From assembly GCA_024663395.1 (NCBI GenBank), contig JANFAH010000069.1, positions 62,001 through 126,000 of the forward strand: a stretch of 64,000 bases of DNA, given 5' to 3'. The stretch is from Pisolithus tinctorius (taxonomy: Eukaryota > Basidiomycota > Agaricomycetes > Boletales > Pisolithaceae). Made by a program: the position numbers and the translations under genes. The notes beneath the pieces are model-generated. The model saw only the letters and a list, made by a program, of their open reading frames with translations. It made no database searches and had not been told where the DNA came from. This document shows positions 35,551-47,777 of this stretch, piece after piece (position 1 is the first letter of the stretch; every line of letters starts with the position of its first letter).

Positions 35551-37351
35551 ATGTCCCAACAGGCTGAAACACCCCAAACCACTGCTGCCACTCCCCCCAT
35601 CGCTCTCCCACATGAAATAGTCGCTAATGCCACAGACATTGTCATGGCAGAGCTTTTGACACTCCATGACCATAGGAACAAGCAATACTGGAAAAAAGCT
35701 ATGCACGTCATTTGGGAGCAGTTGGTTTGTGGCCTGCTGATCTATTTTTCCTCTGATATTTACAACATTCCAGACCTGTGTGCACCCTTTGGTAGAGGAA
35801 CTGCCCTCAAAATTCATCATTCCCACCCACATCATTGCCACTGAAATGGTTATGAGAGATCCAGTGGTGCTTATGGTGGTGAAGGAGTGGCCGGACTTTG
35901 ACAAGATCAGAGACAATGGATGTTGATGTCATGGACCATCCATGGTACCAGATTGGCTGGCCAGTTGATAAGGGTAAAGGGCATGCAGTTCCATTGGAAC
36001 CACTTCAGATAAGTGACACTGCTGCTGCCACTGCTGAAACTTTGGAAGAACCTCACAGCCAATCAACCAGTCGTGCTGCTCCTACAGGCACTTGGCCCAG
36101 AAGTAGAAGGCTGCAGAAGCATACAAGGTCAGTGGCAGCAAGTGATGCGGATGTTTCAACAGCGACTGCTGGAGCATCCACCAGTCGCAGCCACTTGATT
36201 GCAGGTCTTGCAACCCCTGCCGCTGGCTATATACCCATTGCTGAAGAAGACTGATGCGATAGGTGCATGGAGAAAAACCTGCCATGCATGGTCAAGCCTG
36301 GTTCTGCTTGTTGGCAGTGTAGCTGCTGGAAGTACAGGTGCAGTATCTTTGCTGGAGTGAAGGCTGCACAGTCACAGTCAAGGCAGCCCCACAGTCATGC
36401 TGTAACTGAGGCACCTGATGGAGCAGTGGAACATCCCCAAACTGTCGCAGCCAACTGTCCCCCCAGCTGACACCATCCTCAAAGCCCTTCACCAGGGCTG
36501 TCAGCTACAATATCCTTGGAACCCACCACTCCTGCACAGCAGACCCACAAGTGGCAGGCAGCCACTAGAGGTATGACACCTGCTGCTGGCAAGGCAACCA
36601 CCTTGGCTGCTCCAAGCTCCTGCAGGCAAAGTAAGTCCTCCATTTCCTTCATTCTGCTATTCTTATTTGAGCCTAACATAGTTTTCAATGGAGTAGTCAT
36701 CATCACTCCATCCTGGCGGCAGTCAGGTCAGCAGACATCAAGCCTGGCATCTTGGGGGGTGGCAACATCCCAAAGCCATCTCACTACCCCATCGTGCCCA
36801 GTGACACCCAATGCCACCCCCATGGAGTGTATGGAAGAGGAGATTGCAGCATTGTGGCAGCAGCATATGGAGATGGCACAAGATCTCCTAGATACCCACT
36901 GTGAGCTTGCTGATACCCAACAGGCCCTTGCAGATATGCAGACCAAGTTTCAGACACTTTTTGATGTTGTCAAGGCCTTACACCAGTGCCTGTACCCATT
37001 GCCACACTCCTCACCTGATGCACCTGGACCCTCCCACCCCTCCACTGTCGGCTTTGCAATTACGAGTCATCAAGCAGTCATTCCCACTGATGGTGCAAGG
37101 ATCCTTGACCTTGCACCAACCACCATGGTCCAGGAGGTTGCAATTGATACCAGCATCCTCCAGAGCCTCCTAGGTGATATGCTTTTAGCCCCTTCTACTT
37201 TTCTGCCACCCACCCACCATTTTCCATATCCACCCCTGGAGTAGGAGAAGCCTCACCCCCTATCTATGTCTCTTTGGGGGCTGTTGCCAATGATGCCAGT
37301 GGAAACAATGCTGATGATCAGAATGCCGCTAATTGGATGGACGTAGATTAA
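35551..37351 (+). pseudogene. Cysteine-cluster/coiled-coil gene, decayed
   Basis: Begins at ATG 35551 (MSQQAETPQTT), with a helical start (LPHEIVANATDIVMAELL) and a frame change near 35800. A Thr/Ser/Ala-rich region leads to a TGA at 36252-36254 where CGA is likely, and directly to C-x2-C-x6-C-x7-C-x2-C-x6-C (36255-36341), a spacing close to Zn2Cys6. A probable intron lies near 36630-36710. A coiled coil (EEEIAALWQQHMEMAQDLLD, about 36830-36900) follows, then a Pro/Ser-rich tail and a last short exon ending NAANWMDVD at TAA 37349-37351. The plan (leader, Cys cluster, coiled coil, acidic or Pro-rich tail) is like that of the antisense gene at 1366-3047. It may bind DNA; nothing shows its targets. 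Confidence 0.45.
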
Positions 37352-38654
37352 CATGTCCATAGAATGTACTATTACCATTTCATTGTTGCCATTCCTGAGA
37401 ATGATTATCCCTGCTCACTTTTGCTTTACATGGTGCTGATATGGTCTCTCTGGCATGTGCCATCCCATTGAGTCCAGCCAGGTGACTGCCCTTGTGATTT
37501 ATAAATCCACTGGTACAGCTGAGCTAGTGCACACCAGCAGTACCCTCAAATCATGCATGATACTTTCCACATATGTCCTGCACAATTGCAAGGGTTTAAC
37601 CCGCTGACCCAGGTTGAGGCCATGCAATCATGGCCTATGCTGCTTCATGCTGATGCTGCCTGCAAATAGTGCTCAACATTGCCCATTCTTGTCTATCCCA
37701 CTTGATGCTGGTGACACCTGACCCATGCCACTACTGTTCCCATGTATGCCACCAGATGCCATTGATACCCACCCCCTGCCAGCACCTCATGTCCATGCTG
37801 CCAGCTGACTCCCATCTATACAGCTGCTCATTTCTGTCTATGCTGCCTGATGCTGTTACCCCATTCCTGTATATGCTGCCTGATGCTGCTGACACCCACC
37901 CTCTGCTGGTACCTCATATCCATGCTGTCACCCCATTCCTGTCTGTGCTGCATGATCCTGCCATGTGCTGGCCATCCTGCTGGCTGCCACTCAGTGCCAC
38001 CAGCTTCTGCTCCAGACTAGTGATTACTGCTCCCTTCCTGCTACTGCTGTGTCATGCCAGTGAGTTCTGCTGGCAATGCATGTTGCACTCTCCTCACTAC
38101 CCCACCCTGTCTCTATATGCAAAACTATGCTGTTGCATACTAGTGTATGTGGCCATATGCTTTTGCATCTTCACTGGCTTACCACTTACCACACTGTCAG
38201 ATGCAAGAAAATGCCACTTTTGCCTCAGTCATGCTCAGATGGTCCTTGCCACTGGTACTCACCACTCCAGTAATCCACCCAGCATTTGGTGCAATGGCAT
38301 ATCATGTTTCCACCATGTGCCGGGAGTTGCTGCTGTGTGCCGCTGTATGCCCTGGACATACTGTGTTGTCATGTTGGGCTGCCCTATGTACACAGTGCAG
38401 ATCTAGTCTGGGCTATGCTATATATGTCCCTATGACATGATGATATTCTATTTGAAGCCTCTCCATGTGACACCTAAAAATATAATTGTAGCTGATTCTG
38501 GTGTCTTGCATGACAATACAATTGTAGCTGATCCTGAGTGACACATGACAACATAATCACAGCCAATCCCTATGTTACGGTGACAACTCATAGGTCAGCT
38601 TGACCTCCACTGGCCTGTGTCACACAACCAATTGTCAACCTCTGCTGCTCATGT
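37352..38654. repeat. Degenerate repeat region rich in TGCTGCCTGATGCTG-like phrases
   Basis: Between about 37640 and 38060 phrases such as CATTCCTGT, ATGCTGCCTGATGCTG and CACCCCCTGCCAGCACCTCA recur loosely. Around 38470-38540 the phrase ACAATTGTAGCTGAT recurs two to three times. No gene is seen. Confidence 0.4.
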
Positions 38655-39010
38655 CACATGGCCTAACTAGGTACATGGGCTCATTGACCTCATTACACAA
38701 CTCCCTCGCAGCTTGGGTTATGATGCTGTCATCCTTGTGGTCGACCACCTCACCAAGATGATTCATCTTGCCCCTACTCATGGGGAACTTACTTCTGAGG
38801 GCCTCGCCTGTATTTACTGAGACCATGTCTGGAAAGACTTCAGCATGCTGGACTGGAGAAATGCAAATTCAAAAGAGAAGAAATTGAATATCTAGGCCTG
38901 GTGATTACACTGGGGAGTACAGCTATGGATCCAAAGAAAGTAGTTGCAATACAAGACTGGCCAATGCAGAATGGTCCGAAACAACAGTCATCAAGTTTCT
39001 TTGAGGGGTG
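38655..39010 (+). pseudogene. Gypsy fragments: integrase piece joined to reverse-transcriptase piece
   Basis: 38660-38845 reads LPRSLGYDAVILVVDHLTKM and continues to DHVWKDF, an integrase core segment, with one TGA. It passes straight into LEKCKFKREEIEYLGLVI and AMDPKKVVAIQDWP (38850-38980), which belongs much earlier in pol, after the reverse-transcriptase active site. The order is wrong for one element, so this is a rearranged join. Confidence 0.75.
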
Positions 39011-39517
39011 GTCTGAGTGTAGATGGGTGGTGTTGAGATAGATGAGATTCCCAGGTTTATACTCTTGAGAGGTAGTATGGTGATGATTATAGAAGCACAC
39101 CATAGCATTAGCTGCTTTGACAAGTGCAGCATTAGTGTCATCCTGTATGTGCTTCATTTGTGCAACAAAGCTTTCAGCACTCTCCATAGCAGTTGATGAC
39201 CAAGGCTCAGAACCCCTACATGGAGAGGAACCATAATTAAGATAAAATGGTGAGTAGCTGGTAGAAGAGTGGATGTGATCATTATAAGAAAACTCAGTGA
39301 GCATGAGCCAGTCTGCCCAATCATCTTGTCAATGAGGCCCACATAAAAGGACAGAGGGGGGGGGGGGATCTGTTGGGCTGATAGCAATGTCTATGATGAC
39401 TGTCTTCAGCTTCTTTGCATTATCTGGCAGCCAGTGACTGCAGTCATCAAGGCCTGGGGTGACCTGGAAGATGTACCATTGTTTGTATGACACTATGGTC
39501 AAGTGTACATCTGGCAT
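39011..39517 (-). pseudogene. Gypsy integrase C-terminal fragment
   Basis: The minus-strand piece 39304-39010 reads EFSYNDHIHSSTSYSPFYLN and later PSKKLDDCCFGPF, the end of the integrase core and the start of its tail. The part up to 39517 continues it in shifted frames. It abuts the plus-strand pol pieces tail to tail, and a G-run at 39357-39370 lies in it. Confidence 0.7.
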
Positions 39518-39539
39518 GGTCTTTCCAGCTCAGCTTTGA

Positions 39540-40400
39540 GTGTACAGTCCATTCAACGATACAGTCCACACTGATGATACCATCACTTTCATGGTGGCTA
39601 GAACATACATCCCTATGTCTATCCCTAAGGATTCTATCTTATTGGAGGCCTTGGATGTGATCCTGCATCCATTCAGGCATCCCCCCCTTTGGGATGTCAT
39701 CACCATCTTCTGCCTCACAATCCCAATCTGCAATGCAGATGACCCCAAATTTGCCACCTTTGTCAATGCTATTGGTGATGGTGCAGGCCCAGATATTTCC
39801 CTTGACATCATACAAAATGGCTCAGTTCCTTGGCCTCAACATATCTTGTTGTGGACACCCTCAAAGAGGCAAACAACATGGGTATCATCCCCCCACAAAG
39901 TATGTTGGATTATGTTGCCTCCCATTGCCCTCCTGGGCTCCCTCCCCATGCTTTGCCTGTTCGCTGTGGTGGTGTCTACCACCTCATGCAGAACTTTTCC
40001 ATTGACCAGGGCCTCATAAAAAATTGCCAAGTGGTCATTGTCAGCACCAGCTGTCGCCTCATCACTGTATGAATCATTCTGGGATCCCCCACCTCCTTTG
40101 ATGCATCTGATGACATCCTCATTCCCCAGATCACTTTCACCTCCTCCCTGCACTCTCAGGGCACACACTCCTGCACAGACAGTTTCCTTTGGCTCCTGCT
40201 TATGCCACCACATTCAACTGCTGTCAAGGTCTCACATTAGATGCTGTGGGCATCAATCTAACCAGGCCTGTATTCTCTCATGGGCAGTTGTACACTGCAC
40301 TATCCTGGATCCACCACCACAAACATGCTCAAATACTGCTATGCCCAGGAGCCAAAGTTACCTATAACATCATGTTCCTGGAAATCCTTCTATAACTACA
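39540..40400 (+). pseudogene. Helitron helicase (PIF1-like) C-terminal fragment
   Basis: Frame pieces read HALPVRCGGVYHLMQNFSID and GLIKNCQVVIV (39950-40035), then AYATTFNCCQGLTLDAVG and TRPVFSHGQLYTALS (40195-40305). These are the last helicase motifs of the PIF1-type domain of Helitron RepHel proteins, which unwinds DNA in rolling-circle transposition. No Rep domain or Helitron 3' hairpin was found, so this is a fragment. Frame changes near 39830 and 40070 show decay. Confidence 0.75.
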
Positions 40401-40880
40401 TAGCATACTATTGTTGGTTGCTTGGCTGTATCATCTCCAATGTAAATCGTTTCCTCACCCTTACACTACAGCTGTCCTTTACCAACTGCTTACTATATAC
40501 TACATTTCAACCTCCACCACTAGTGCAGAGAGAGGCGCCTCTTGTTTTCATTCCCAAATTGTGGCATGCTAAGATGTCCATGGAATTCCTGGGATTTGTA
40601 TGGTGTCATTCACTTAGAAAATGTACATCAAACCAGATAGATTGTAAACACCACTACTGTTGTGTAAGCACCAATTTGGGGGTTGGCAAAAGTTCCTAAC
40701 CCTAACACAGGTCAACCCTAATCCTAGCAAGAGTTGGTGAAGGGTTGACCATCTGTTCATCAGCATGCATTTAGTCTTAACCATTAGAGACTAGCATGAT
40801 TTGTGCATTGTATACTCCGATGTCATGCTCCAAACACAGCATATGAAAATTGAAACATGGTGTCATGTTAATAACAAACT
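40401..40880. other. Non-coding stretch
   Basis: About 480 bp between the Helitron and mariner-like fragments. AT-rich, with CCTAACCCTAA-like phrases near 40697-40725 that are too few to be telomeric. Nothing else is seen. Confidence 0.35.
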
Positions 40881-41210
40881 ATGATGGCTCACAAAGCTCA
40901 GAAGGCTGCAGCTGCTCACTATGCTCAAAAACCAATGAACACCCCGCCCAGTCCTCCAAGTCCTCCTCCTGGTCACAGGGAGCCACAAAGATGTGACATT
41001 ATCTGCTGCAACAAGCACATACATACTTGAGAGACAAGATGATATCTCTGAACAAAAATCCTTAATACAGGAAACCATTGAGGCACATGGACACCTATTC
41101 ATCTTCCTTTCAAAGTCCTGTTGTGAAATTAATTTTATTGAGTTGTTTTGAGGTTGTGTCAAGAAGTATCTGCAAGACCACTGTGATTATACCTTGGACA
41201 TGCTCAAGCA
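40881..41210 (+). pseudogene. Mariner-like DDE transposase fragment
   Basis: Starts at ATG 40881 with an Ala/Lys/Pro-rich part (PPSPPSPPPGH) and, after a frame change, reads ETIEAHGHLFIFLSKSCCEINFIELF, then KKYLQDHCDYTLDMLK. The block around INFIELF matches the catalytic C-terminal part (N-x-I-E-x-x-W type) of Tc1/mariner-like DDE transposases of Agaricomycetes; a TGA stands where W or R is expected. It is cut at 41210 by an LTR. Confidence 0.55.
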
Positions 41211-41647
41211 TGTAGAAATATCTGATCCTACCTTACTGAGTTTATTACTATACCTGTAGGCTACTGAGGGAATACTAGTAGAAAATACTACAATAGCTTT
41301 TTCTGCTTGTGTAAGCACTTTATGTTCCAACAAAGCAAACTTGCTCCTTGTACTTGCATCTGTCGCTATCTCTACCATTTGTTTATGGGAAGTGCAAATG
41401 CAACACTGCATGGAGGCCTAGTGCCTTTTGTGGGTAGGGTGAGAGCAGAAGGCTACTCAAGTTAGCCTAGACACAGAACTGTGTAGGTTGTGAGTAAAAA
41501 GGTGTACTGTAGTAGTGAAAATAGCACCATACCTCAGACTTGAAATGACGAAGTCTGAGGTGTAAGGTAAGATGAAGTGTAAACTAAGTACCTAACATAT
41601 TATGTAATCAACTCAGTGTAGACTGGATGGCATACTGTGCTCTAACA
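41211..41647 (-). mobile_element. LTR-like segment, 437 bp, minus orientation
   Basis: On its own strand it starts TGTTAGAGC just after a purine tract (TTGAGGGGGCA, 41648-41658) and ends TTTCTACA, giving imperfect TGTTAGA/TCTACA inverted ends. This pattern is usual for a Ty1/copia 3' LTR. An 11-bp hairpin (41531-41561) lies inside. The adjoining sequence (41650-42010) has an open frame on the minus strand but no pol motif that I can name. Confidence 0.5.
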
Positions 41648-43120
41648 TGCCCCCTCAACAAGATAAGTAGTAAAAGAAGATGGCTAGACACTTGGACACC
41701 AAGTGCATACCTCTGAGGACCTGTACTGTGGTAGCACAGGTGTAGAAATGCAGTCAGCATTGTATTGGATAGCAGGTGAAGCATTTGGATGAGCAGGAAC
41801 CTGGATTTCATCTATGGTGTTCAGCAGCTGTGTGCATGGCTGATGTGGCATGTGCATGGTGCAGTTCTTCATGTGAATACTGTGCACAGCGCTGTCATAC
41901 AATGCGTGGCTTGTGTTGTCAAGGGGTTTACTGTTGGAACATAAAGTGCCCCTGTGGTACTTGACCACTGTGCGATGTTTTGGCTGCTTACATAAGCTGA
42001 AATAGCGCACCTACTTGTAGTATTTTCTGCTAGTATTCCCTCAGTAGTTTGTTCACTACTGAGGGTAAGTCTGTTTATATTACAAGTATTCTACTATACT
42101 GACATCCTGTAGTAGCCTACAGGTACATTAATACACTCAGTAGTTTGTTCACTACTGAGGTAGCCTACAGATCTTTCAACATTTACAGTGGTTGAGATGT
42201 GTTGATGTGTTGTGGTGAGTTGTGACAGGACTGGGCAACCAGCCACACCTGTGCTGCACCGCAGAGCCAGTGCTGTGCCTTCCACACCTCTCATCTCGCC
42301 TGCGCCACCTCTCTCGACCGAACCACTACTAACCCCCACCAGTAGGTTCGCTCCACTGCCCTCCACTTCAAGAATATGGCACAAATCATCAAGATCTGGC
42401 CATTTAGGTGTGAAACTGAGCTGTTTGAGCTCATTCTGAGTCTCAGGTGCTGAGCATGAAGATGCTACAGGTCATAAGTGACCACTGCACCTCAAGTCTC
42501 GATCTAGGGGGCCTAGAGAGTGCTTGGCAGCTGTTTGGAGCACTGTAGGAGCTGTTTCGAAGGTATGTGGGTTGTTCTTGAGTGTGCACTGATCCTGATC
42601 CATCACCAAAATTGCAGAAAAATGAGATACAAATATATACAAATATATTCAATGTAGACACCAATGATGCTGTAGATAAAGAGCAGTCATGTAGTAAAAT
42701 CTACAAAAACACTCTTTTACAGAGGAATGCCTGTCGACGCTGTCGTCGAATAGAGTTTTGATGTCAGTTTTCATTGACATGCTCATTGTCACTGTTCACT
42801 CTCCATGATATAGCAGATGACAACAACATATATCATGATCATCACATTACAACACCATCATACTACACACGATCCCAATACCTGTAGCTATCTGAATGTA
42901 TACATCGCTAGTTAGCGATTGATGGTTCCATCTTGAGAAATCCATGGAATACTAATATACAGAGCCAGTGTGAGACTTGGAGAGTAAAATGGCTGGGAAG
43001 TGTGCGAGTGAGAGAGCAGAATGAGACAGTGATGAGTGGATGAATAAAACATGCAATGGTGGCTGCCTCAAATAGGTAACCACTGAATGACAGAACTTAG
43101 TGAGATTAGGCATGCATGAG
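41648..43120. other. Unassigned region with small hairpins
   Basis: Contains an open frame on minus (42010-41684), two copies of a palindrome CTCAGTAGTTTGTTCACTAC (42038-42065, 42135-42160), and a copy of the 41264-41300 sequence in inverse orientation at 42018-42052. The open frame 42384-42094 (minus) is not recognised. Nothing else can be supported. Confidence 0.35.
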
Positions 43121-45736
43121 TTACTTTTTCTTGGAAGCCTGCAAGCTTGATCTCCTTGTCATCATTTCCTTGGTTGGCACCTTACTCTTATCTGTAGTCT
43201 TCTTGGAGGGCCTGCCACATCCCTCCTTTGTTGTCTTAGAAGGCTTACTTGCAGTGGCCTTCCTACCCTGCTGTGAATCACAGTCTGTTAATGGACTACT
43301 CTGTTCACCAGTGGAAAATGTCACACTGCGCTTGCATTTGAGTTGCAGCATCCAATCAGTGAGATTGTTCACCTGCTTTGTAGGTGAAGGATCCAGATTT
43401 GCTCATGATTGCCTTTGGGCATGGCATTCTGGTTCTGAAATAGAAGGCTGTGGTGAGCACACTAAGGACAGCCAACTAAATGATGAACCTGTATTTTCAG
43501 GAGACTTGTGACGAGACCTAAACAACAGGGTTTGTTGTAGGCTCGCACCAAGAACCAACAGAAAGGAAAGAAGAGAAAGAAGAGGAAGTGGTTTAGAAGC
43601 AGGTGACTTTAGGACTCAAAGACCCAAATGAACTAGCTTAGAGCTAGTTGGGCAATTGAGCGACAGTACTTATACTAAGGTACATGAGGTAACGGTGAGG
43701 CATACATGAGGTCCATGACATCATAGTGATGTCATAATGATATCATAGTGGAGCGGAACATACTAGAAGGAGAAAGCATGGCAAAGGTGAGGCGAGGCCT
43801 AGGCCAGAGCCCAGGCCGAGACCAAGAGATAAGACAAGACAAGGAGATTAGATAAGACAAAAAGGAAAAGAAAAGAAAGGAAAAGAGTACGTATCGTAAC
43901 AAGACTGGACTGGAGATGGAGGACTTCCTGGTGACACCCTGAGGCCATTTGTGTCATTTTCCGAAGCAGATTTTGGTGAGTGCACTAAGGACAGCCAACT
44001 GAATGAAAAACCTGTATTTTTGGGTGACTGGACAGGAGATGGGGGACTTCCTGGCGACAGCCTGCAGCCATTTGTGTGACATTCTGAAGCTGGGGGCTGT
44101 GGGGCATTTGGGAAGGACACCTGAGTAGGCGAACAATTTTTGGAAGGGTGAGTCCCAGAAGATGGGCCAGACAAACTGGCAAGATGTGCAGCAATTTGTT
44201 GCCTCATGATGGCAAGGTCATCATCGTTGTCATTGATATTGACATCATCACCTGTGGTGCCACAAACATCATTAAACAATACTCTATACCTTCGTGTCAG
44301 TATGCACTCCACAAGAGCCCCTTACATACTTGTTGTAATGAGAGAACAGCTCCTCAACCCAAGCCTCATCTTCGTTGTTGATGATAAAGTCAATAATTCG
44401 ATAATAAAACTCAGAAAAAGAGAATTGCCCATCAAATTCGATGAATTTGTCTTGCAAACAGGTGCTGAAACATGCCTGTGGAAGAGGGTAGTGCATATCA
44501 TTCTAATGCCATATCACTTACATGTGCTGTGGCATATGTGATATGGTAAGCTTCTATGAGGGTCATGTGGTGGATCTTCGCATTGCTGGCACATGTGTTG
44601 CGCACTTTGCTACCAGGCAAAGCAGAAGATGGTGAAGTGAAGATGTGTTTGAGGACCTGATTCTTAAATTAGTAGTCAATACACATGCAGTAGTATACAC
44701 TTACTCATTCAACGAAATATCCATGGAGGAATCCTTCATCACTCTTCTCAGGATTATAGTCCTTACCTGGGATGTTGCCAGAGTAAAGAAATGCTGGCCA
44801 CTTTTGGGTGGTAACAAGGATGCTACCGTTCTGAAGCTGCTTCCTCACCCTATGGAACAGCAAATCAGCTGGTTGATAACATCAAGTGGAATGGTACATA
44901 CCCAGTCACATCTGCTAGCAAAGCCTGCAGGCTCCTCACTGGACAGAGGAGCCAAGTGAGCTCTGCGTGGTTGAACACAAGCCTGTCTTTTGAACCCTTC
45001 GCATTGGCAGGTGGATCAACGAGTTTCTTGTCCAGATGGGGAGCTGCATAAGCTGCAATCATAGGCTTGAGATGACTGGTGTCTTCAGATCATGTCTGGC
45101 TGATCACTTGTTGCATCTGAAAGAAAGTACTTGTTAGCTGCATGATGCACTAGACTTGAGTCACCATTGACTTACCTCATGCATGAGAAGCGTGGTTTCG
45201 CCACTCTTCTTCTTCTTAATGAGATCCATGAAGTATGGCACCTGCTCCTTCAGGTAGTCATATATGCACTTGTATCATTTGCATTTCTCAGGGTTGCTGT
45301 GATCATAAGAACATCGCATATATGCTGTTAAATATTGTACTTGCACTTTTCTAAGGATCTTATCATGGGCCTTTCTAGCACTTTTATCATTGGGGTCATT
45401 GGTACTGCTCACTGTATCATCTGCTTTGAGGTCATGGGAGACTTGAATGACTTTGTTCAGGTTACAGTACATATCAAACATGCAGGGAATCCATCTTGCT
45501 GCATGGAGACACTGATCTCGCAGGGTAGAAACAGCGCAATCCCATGATTTCTTTGACTTTGTCCTATCCGCAGTCACATCAGCTGGAGAGCACTGCATCA
45601 TCAGGGTCAGAACTTACTTTGACTTATTAATCTTCCCATTATGGTGGTGTCTGAAGGATGTTTGAGTGCTATCGGATTGATCGCTGTCAGATTCAGAACT
45701 ATCAGAAGTAGGGTCAGGCTTGCACAGATGTTGCAT
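43121..45736 (-). pseudogene. DUF6698-type Agaricomycete gene, decayed
   Basis: Minus strand from ATG 45736 with a Ser/Asp-rich leader (DSSESDSDQSDS). Next come LHAARWIPCMFDMYCNLNKV and VQVQYLTAYMRC (about 45540-45310), then HLDKKLVDPPANAKGSKDRL with FNHAELTWLLCPVR (about 45045-44930), ATTQKWPAFLYSGN-type and EGFLHGYFVE (about 44800-44710), HIFTSPSSALPGSK (about 44640) and FIEFDGQFSFSEFYYRIID (about 44450). These follow the plan of the DUF6698 family of unknown function. The tail is Pro/Ser-rich with two copies of a segment containing SPGSPPSPVQSP, and ends in a basic SKKTTDKSKVPTKE stretch at 43121. A solo LTR (43507-43901) splits the tail. A TGA after GYFVE stands for Arg. The gene is head-to-head with the Plavaka gene at 46050. 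Confidence 0.7.
43507..43901 (-). mobile_element. Solo LTR, 395 bp, perfect 5-bp duplication
   Basis: On its own strand it begins TGTTACGATACGTAC and ends TAGGTCTCGTCACA. AGACT occurs on both sides (43502-43506, 43902-43906). It is the same family as 54775-55168. CRE-like dyads (GACATCATAGTGATGTC) lie in the U3 part near 43718-43740. Confidence 0.9.
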
Positions 45737-46049
45737 GGACATTGAGGTAGGACAGAAGGAGCAAGTTGGCAAATGCCAAACTCACTTGGTCCCCTTCGTA
45801 CACTGATCTTCATGACTAATGTCACTGTTAACTCGTTCTTTTGAAGTTTCTGGGATGCATCATTGAATGCTCCTCGAGTAGTTCAAACTTGGTACATTTT
45901 TGTTCATGTCACCCATCTAAGTCGACTGACGGTGGTTCACAGTAATTTGTACTAGAAATATAACTATTCACCAATGTCTCTGGCATTCATTTTAATCTGT
46001 TTGAGTTGCCCAAAATCCCACTCCCTCCTTCTGAAAATTCTGATGTATA
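45737..46049. other. Divergent intergenic region
   Basis: About 310 bp between the DUF6698-type start (minus) and the Plavaka zinc-finger region (plus). No promoter element could be fixed. Confidence 0.3.
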
Positions 46050-47777
46050 GCTAGCTGCTTTGGATGTGATGCTTTCTTCAAGACTCAGAAGCAGCTCTCA
46101 GCACACACACCCCAGTGTCCCAAGTTCTGTGAGGTATTGCACCAAATATTCCATCTTGAATGTACAAGATGTCTGAAAAGAACTCATCAAGCTGATGCTG
46201 AACCCTGCTTGCTGGCTCCCCCCAGTGGCATACCAGTGGGAGACTCGGATGACTATGATGTGTTAGCTACTAATATCGATGTAAGTTATTGTCCATATAT
46301 CTGCAACTATGACAACTGTCATATTCGCAGTTTACAATGGAGGTTGCCCTGGGGGTGGACCAACCAGAGCCAGTTCTGTCCTGTCAGTCTGGTCGGCATA
46401 TTCACATGCCTGCTTGCTTCGTTGACTTCCTTCCTGGAAGTTCAACCCACCTCGTGCACATGCCTCTCTCAACCACTCAGCTACATTCTTTGAGGCCTGA
46501 CTCACCAGTTCCATCTTTGCCCGAGTCCACCCGGTCTGATACACCTGCTACACCGCATCTTGAGCCATTCACAACTGACCCAGACACATTTGGACTATAC
46601 CATATCTATGCCAACTGGCCAACTCATATACCTGATGAGTCACTTGGGAGTGTTTGCAATGCTCCAGGCCTGGATGGCTCATTTCCACCTACTTGCACCA
46701 CTGACCCAGCATCTATGGGAGTTCCAGGTTTTGAAGGTGGCTGCACACATGTGGCCACATTTGCTCCTTTCACCAACCTCACATGTGGTAATTTGATGGC
46801 TTGGCAGTATTCAGGAACTAACCAGAAGTCTGCTGCAGAACTTGACTGGTTGGCCCAGTTCCTGGCTCACCCCCTCTGCAATCCAAGGGAGCTCACCAGT
46901 TTCCACCACTTGCATGAGGCCAAACTACTTGACAAGTTCCTTGGCATGAACAACCTATTTAAGGAAGAATATGGATGGCATCGATCTGCTGTCATGGTTT
47001 GCCTACCAAATGAAAAGTTGAAGTGGCCATCTGAGTCAGCTGCCCCCAAAGTGATTATCGATGGAGTCTGGCATCAGGACCTCATTGACATCATCACAAG
47101 CACCTTTCAAAGCGAACAGTTCAAGACATTCCACACCATGCCATTCAGACAGTGCTGGCAGGTTAGTGATGATCATGTAATTGACATACTTTCAGAAGCC
47201 TACTCCTCACTGGAAATGCTTCATGCACACAAAGACATCAATAAACTGCCTTGTGAACTAGACAGAGACCTAGAACATGTTGTTGCATGCCTGATGCTTT
47301 GGTCAGACTCAACACACCTTACCAACTTCAGAGACATGTCAATGTGGCCATTTTATATGTATTTTGGGAACCAGTTGAAGTACCTAAGAGGGAAGCCAAC
47401 AGCCATGGCATGTCACCATGTCACTTACATTCCAAAGGTATGGTAGCTCCTGTAGCTGGTACGTCGCATTTGTGCTTATCCCTCACAGCTTCTGGACAAC
47501 TTTCAAGATATCTATAGGGGACATTACAGTCAAGTGTCCTCCAGGGAGATTCTCACTCATTGAAAGCATGATTTATTCCACACCATTTGGGACTTAATCC
47601 TTGACACATGGTTCATGGATGCTTACCAAAGTGGTATAGTCATATGGTGTGCTGATGGGATCACACGGCAGATATATCCCCACTTTTTCTCCTATTCAGC
47701 TGATTACCCAGAAAAGTCAGTTTGCTGTTGGTCACTGGGGTGCCATACTAATGCCGTCCTAAGGGTCTTGGTGGTGG

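Noticed and set aside
40695..40730. CCTAACCCTAA-like phrases as a telomeric repeat
   Set aside because: Only one or two imperfect units, followed by unrelated sequence.
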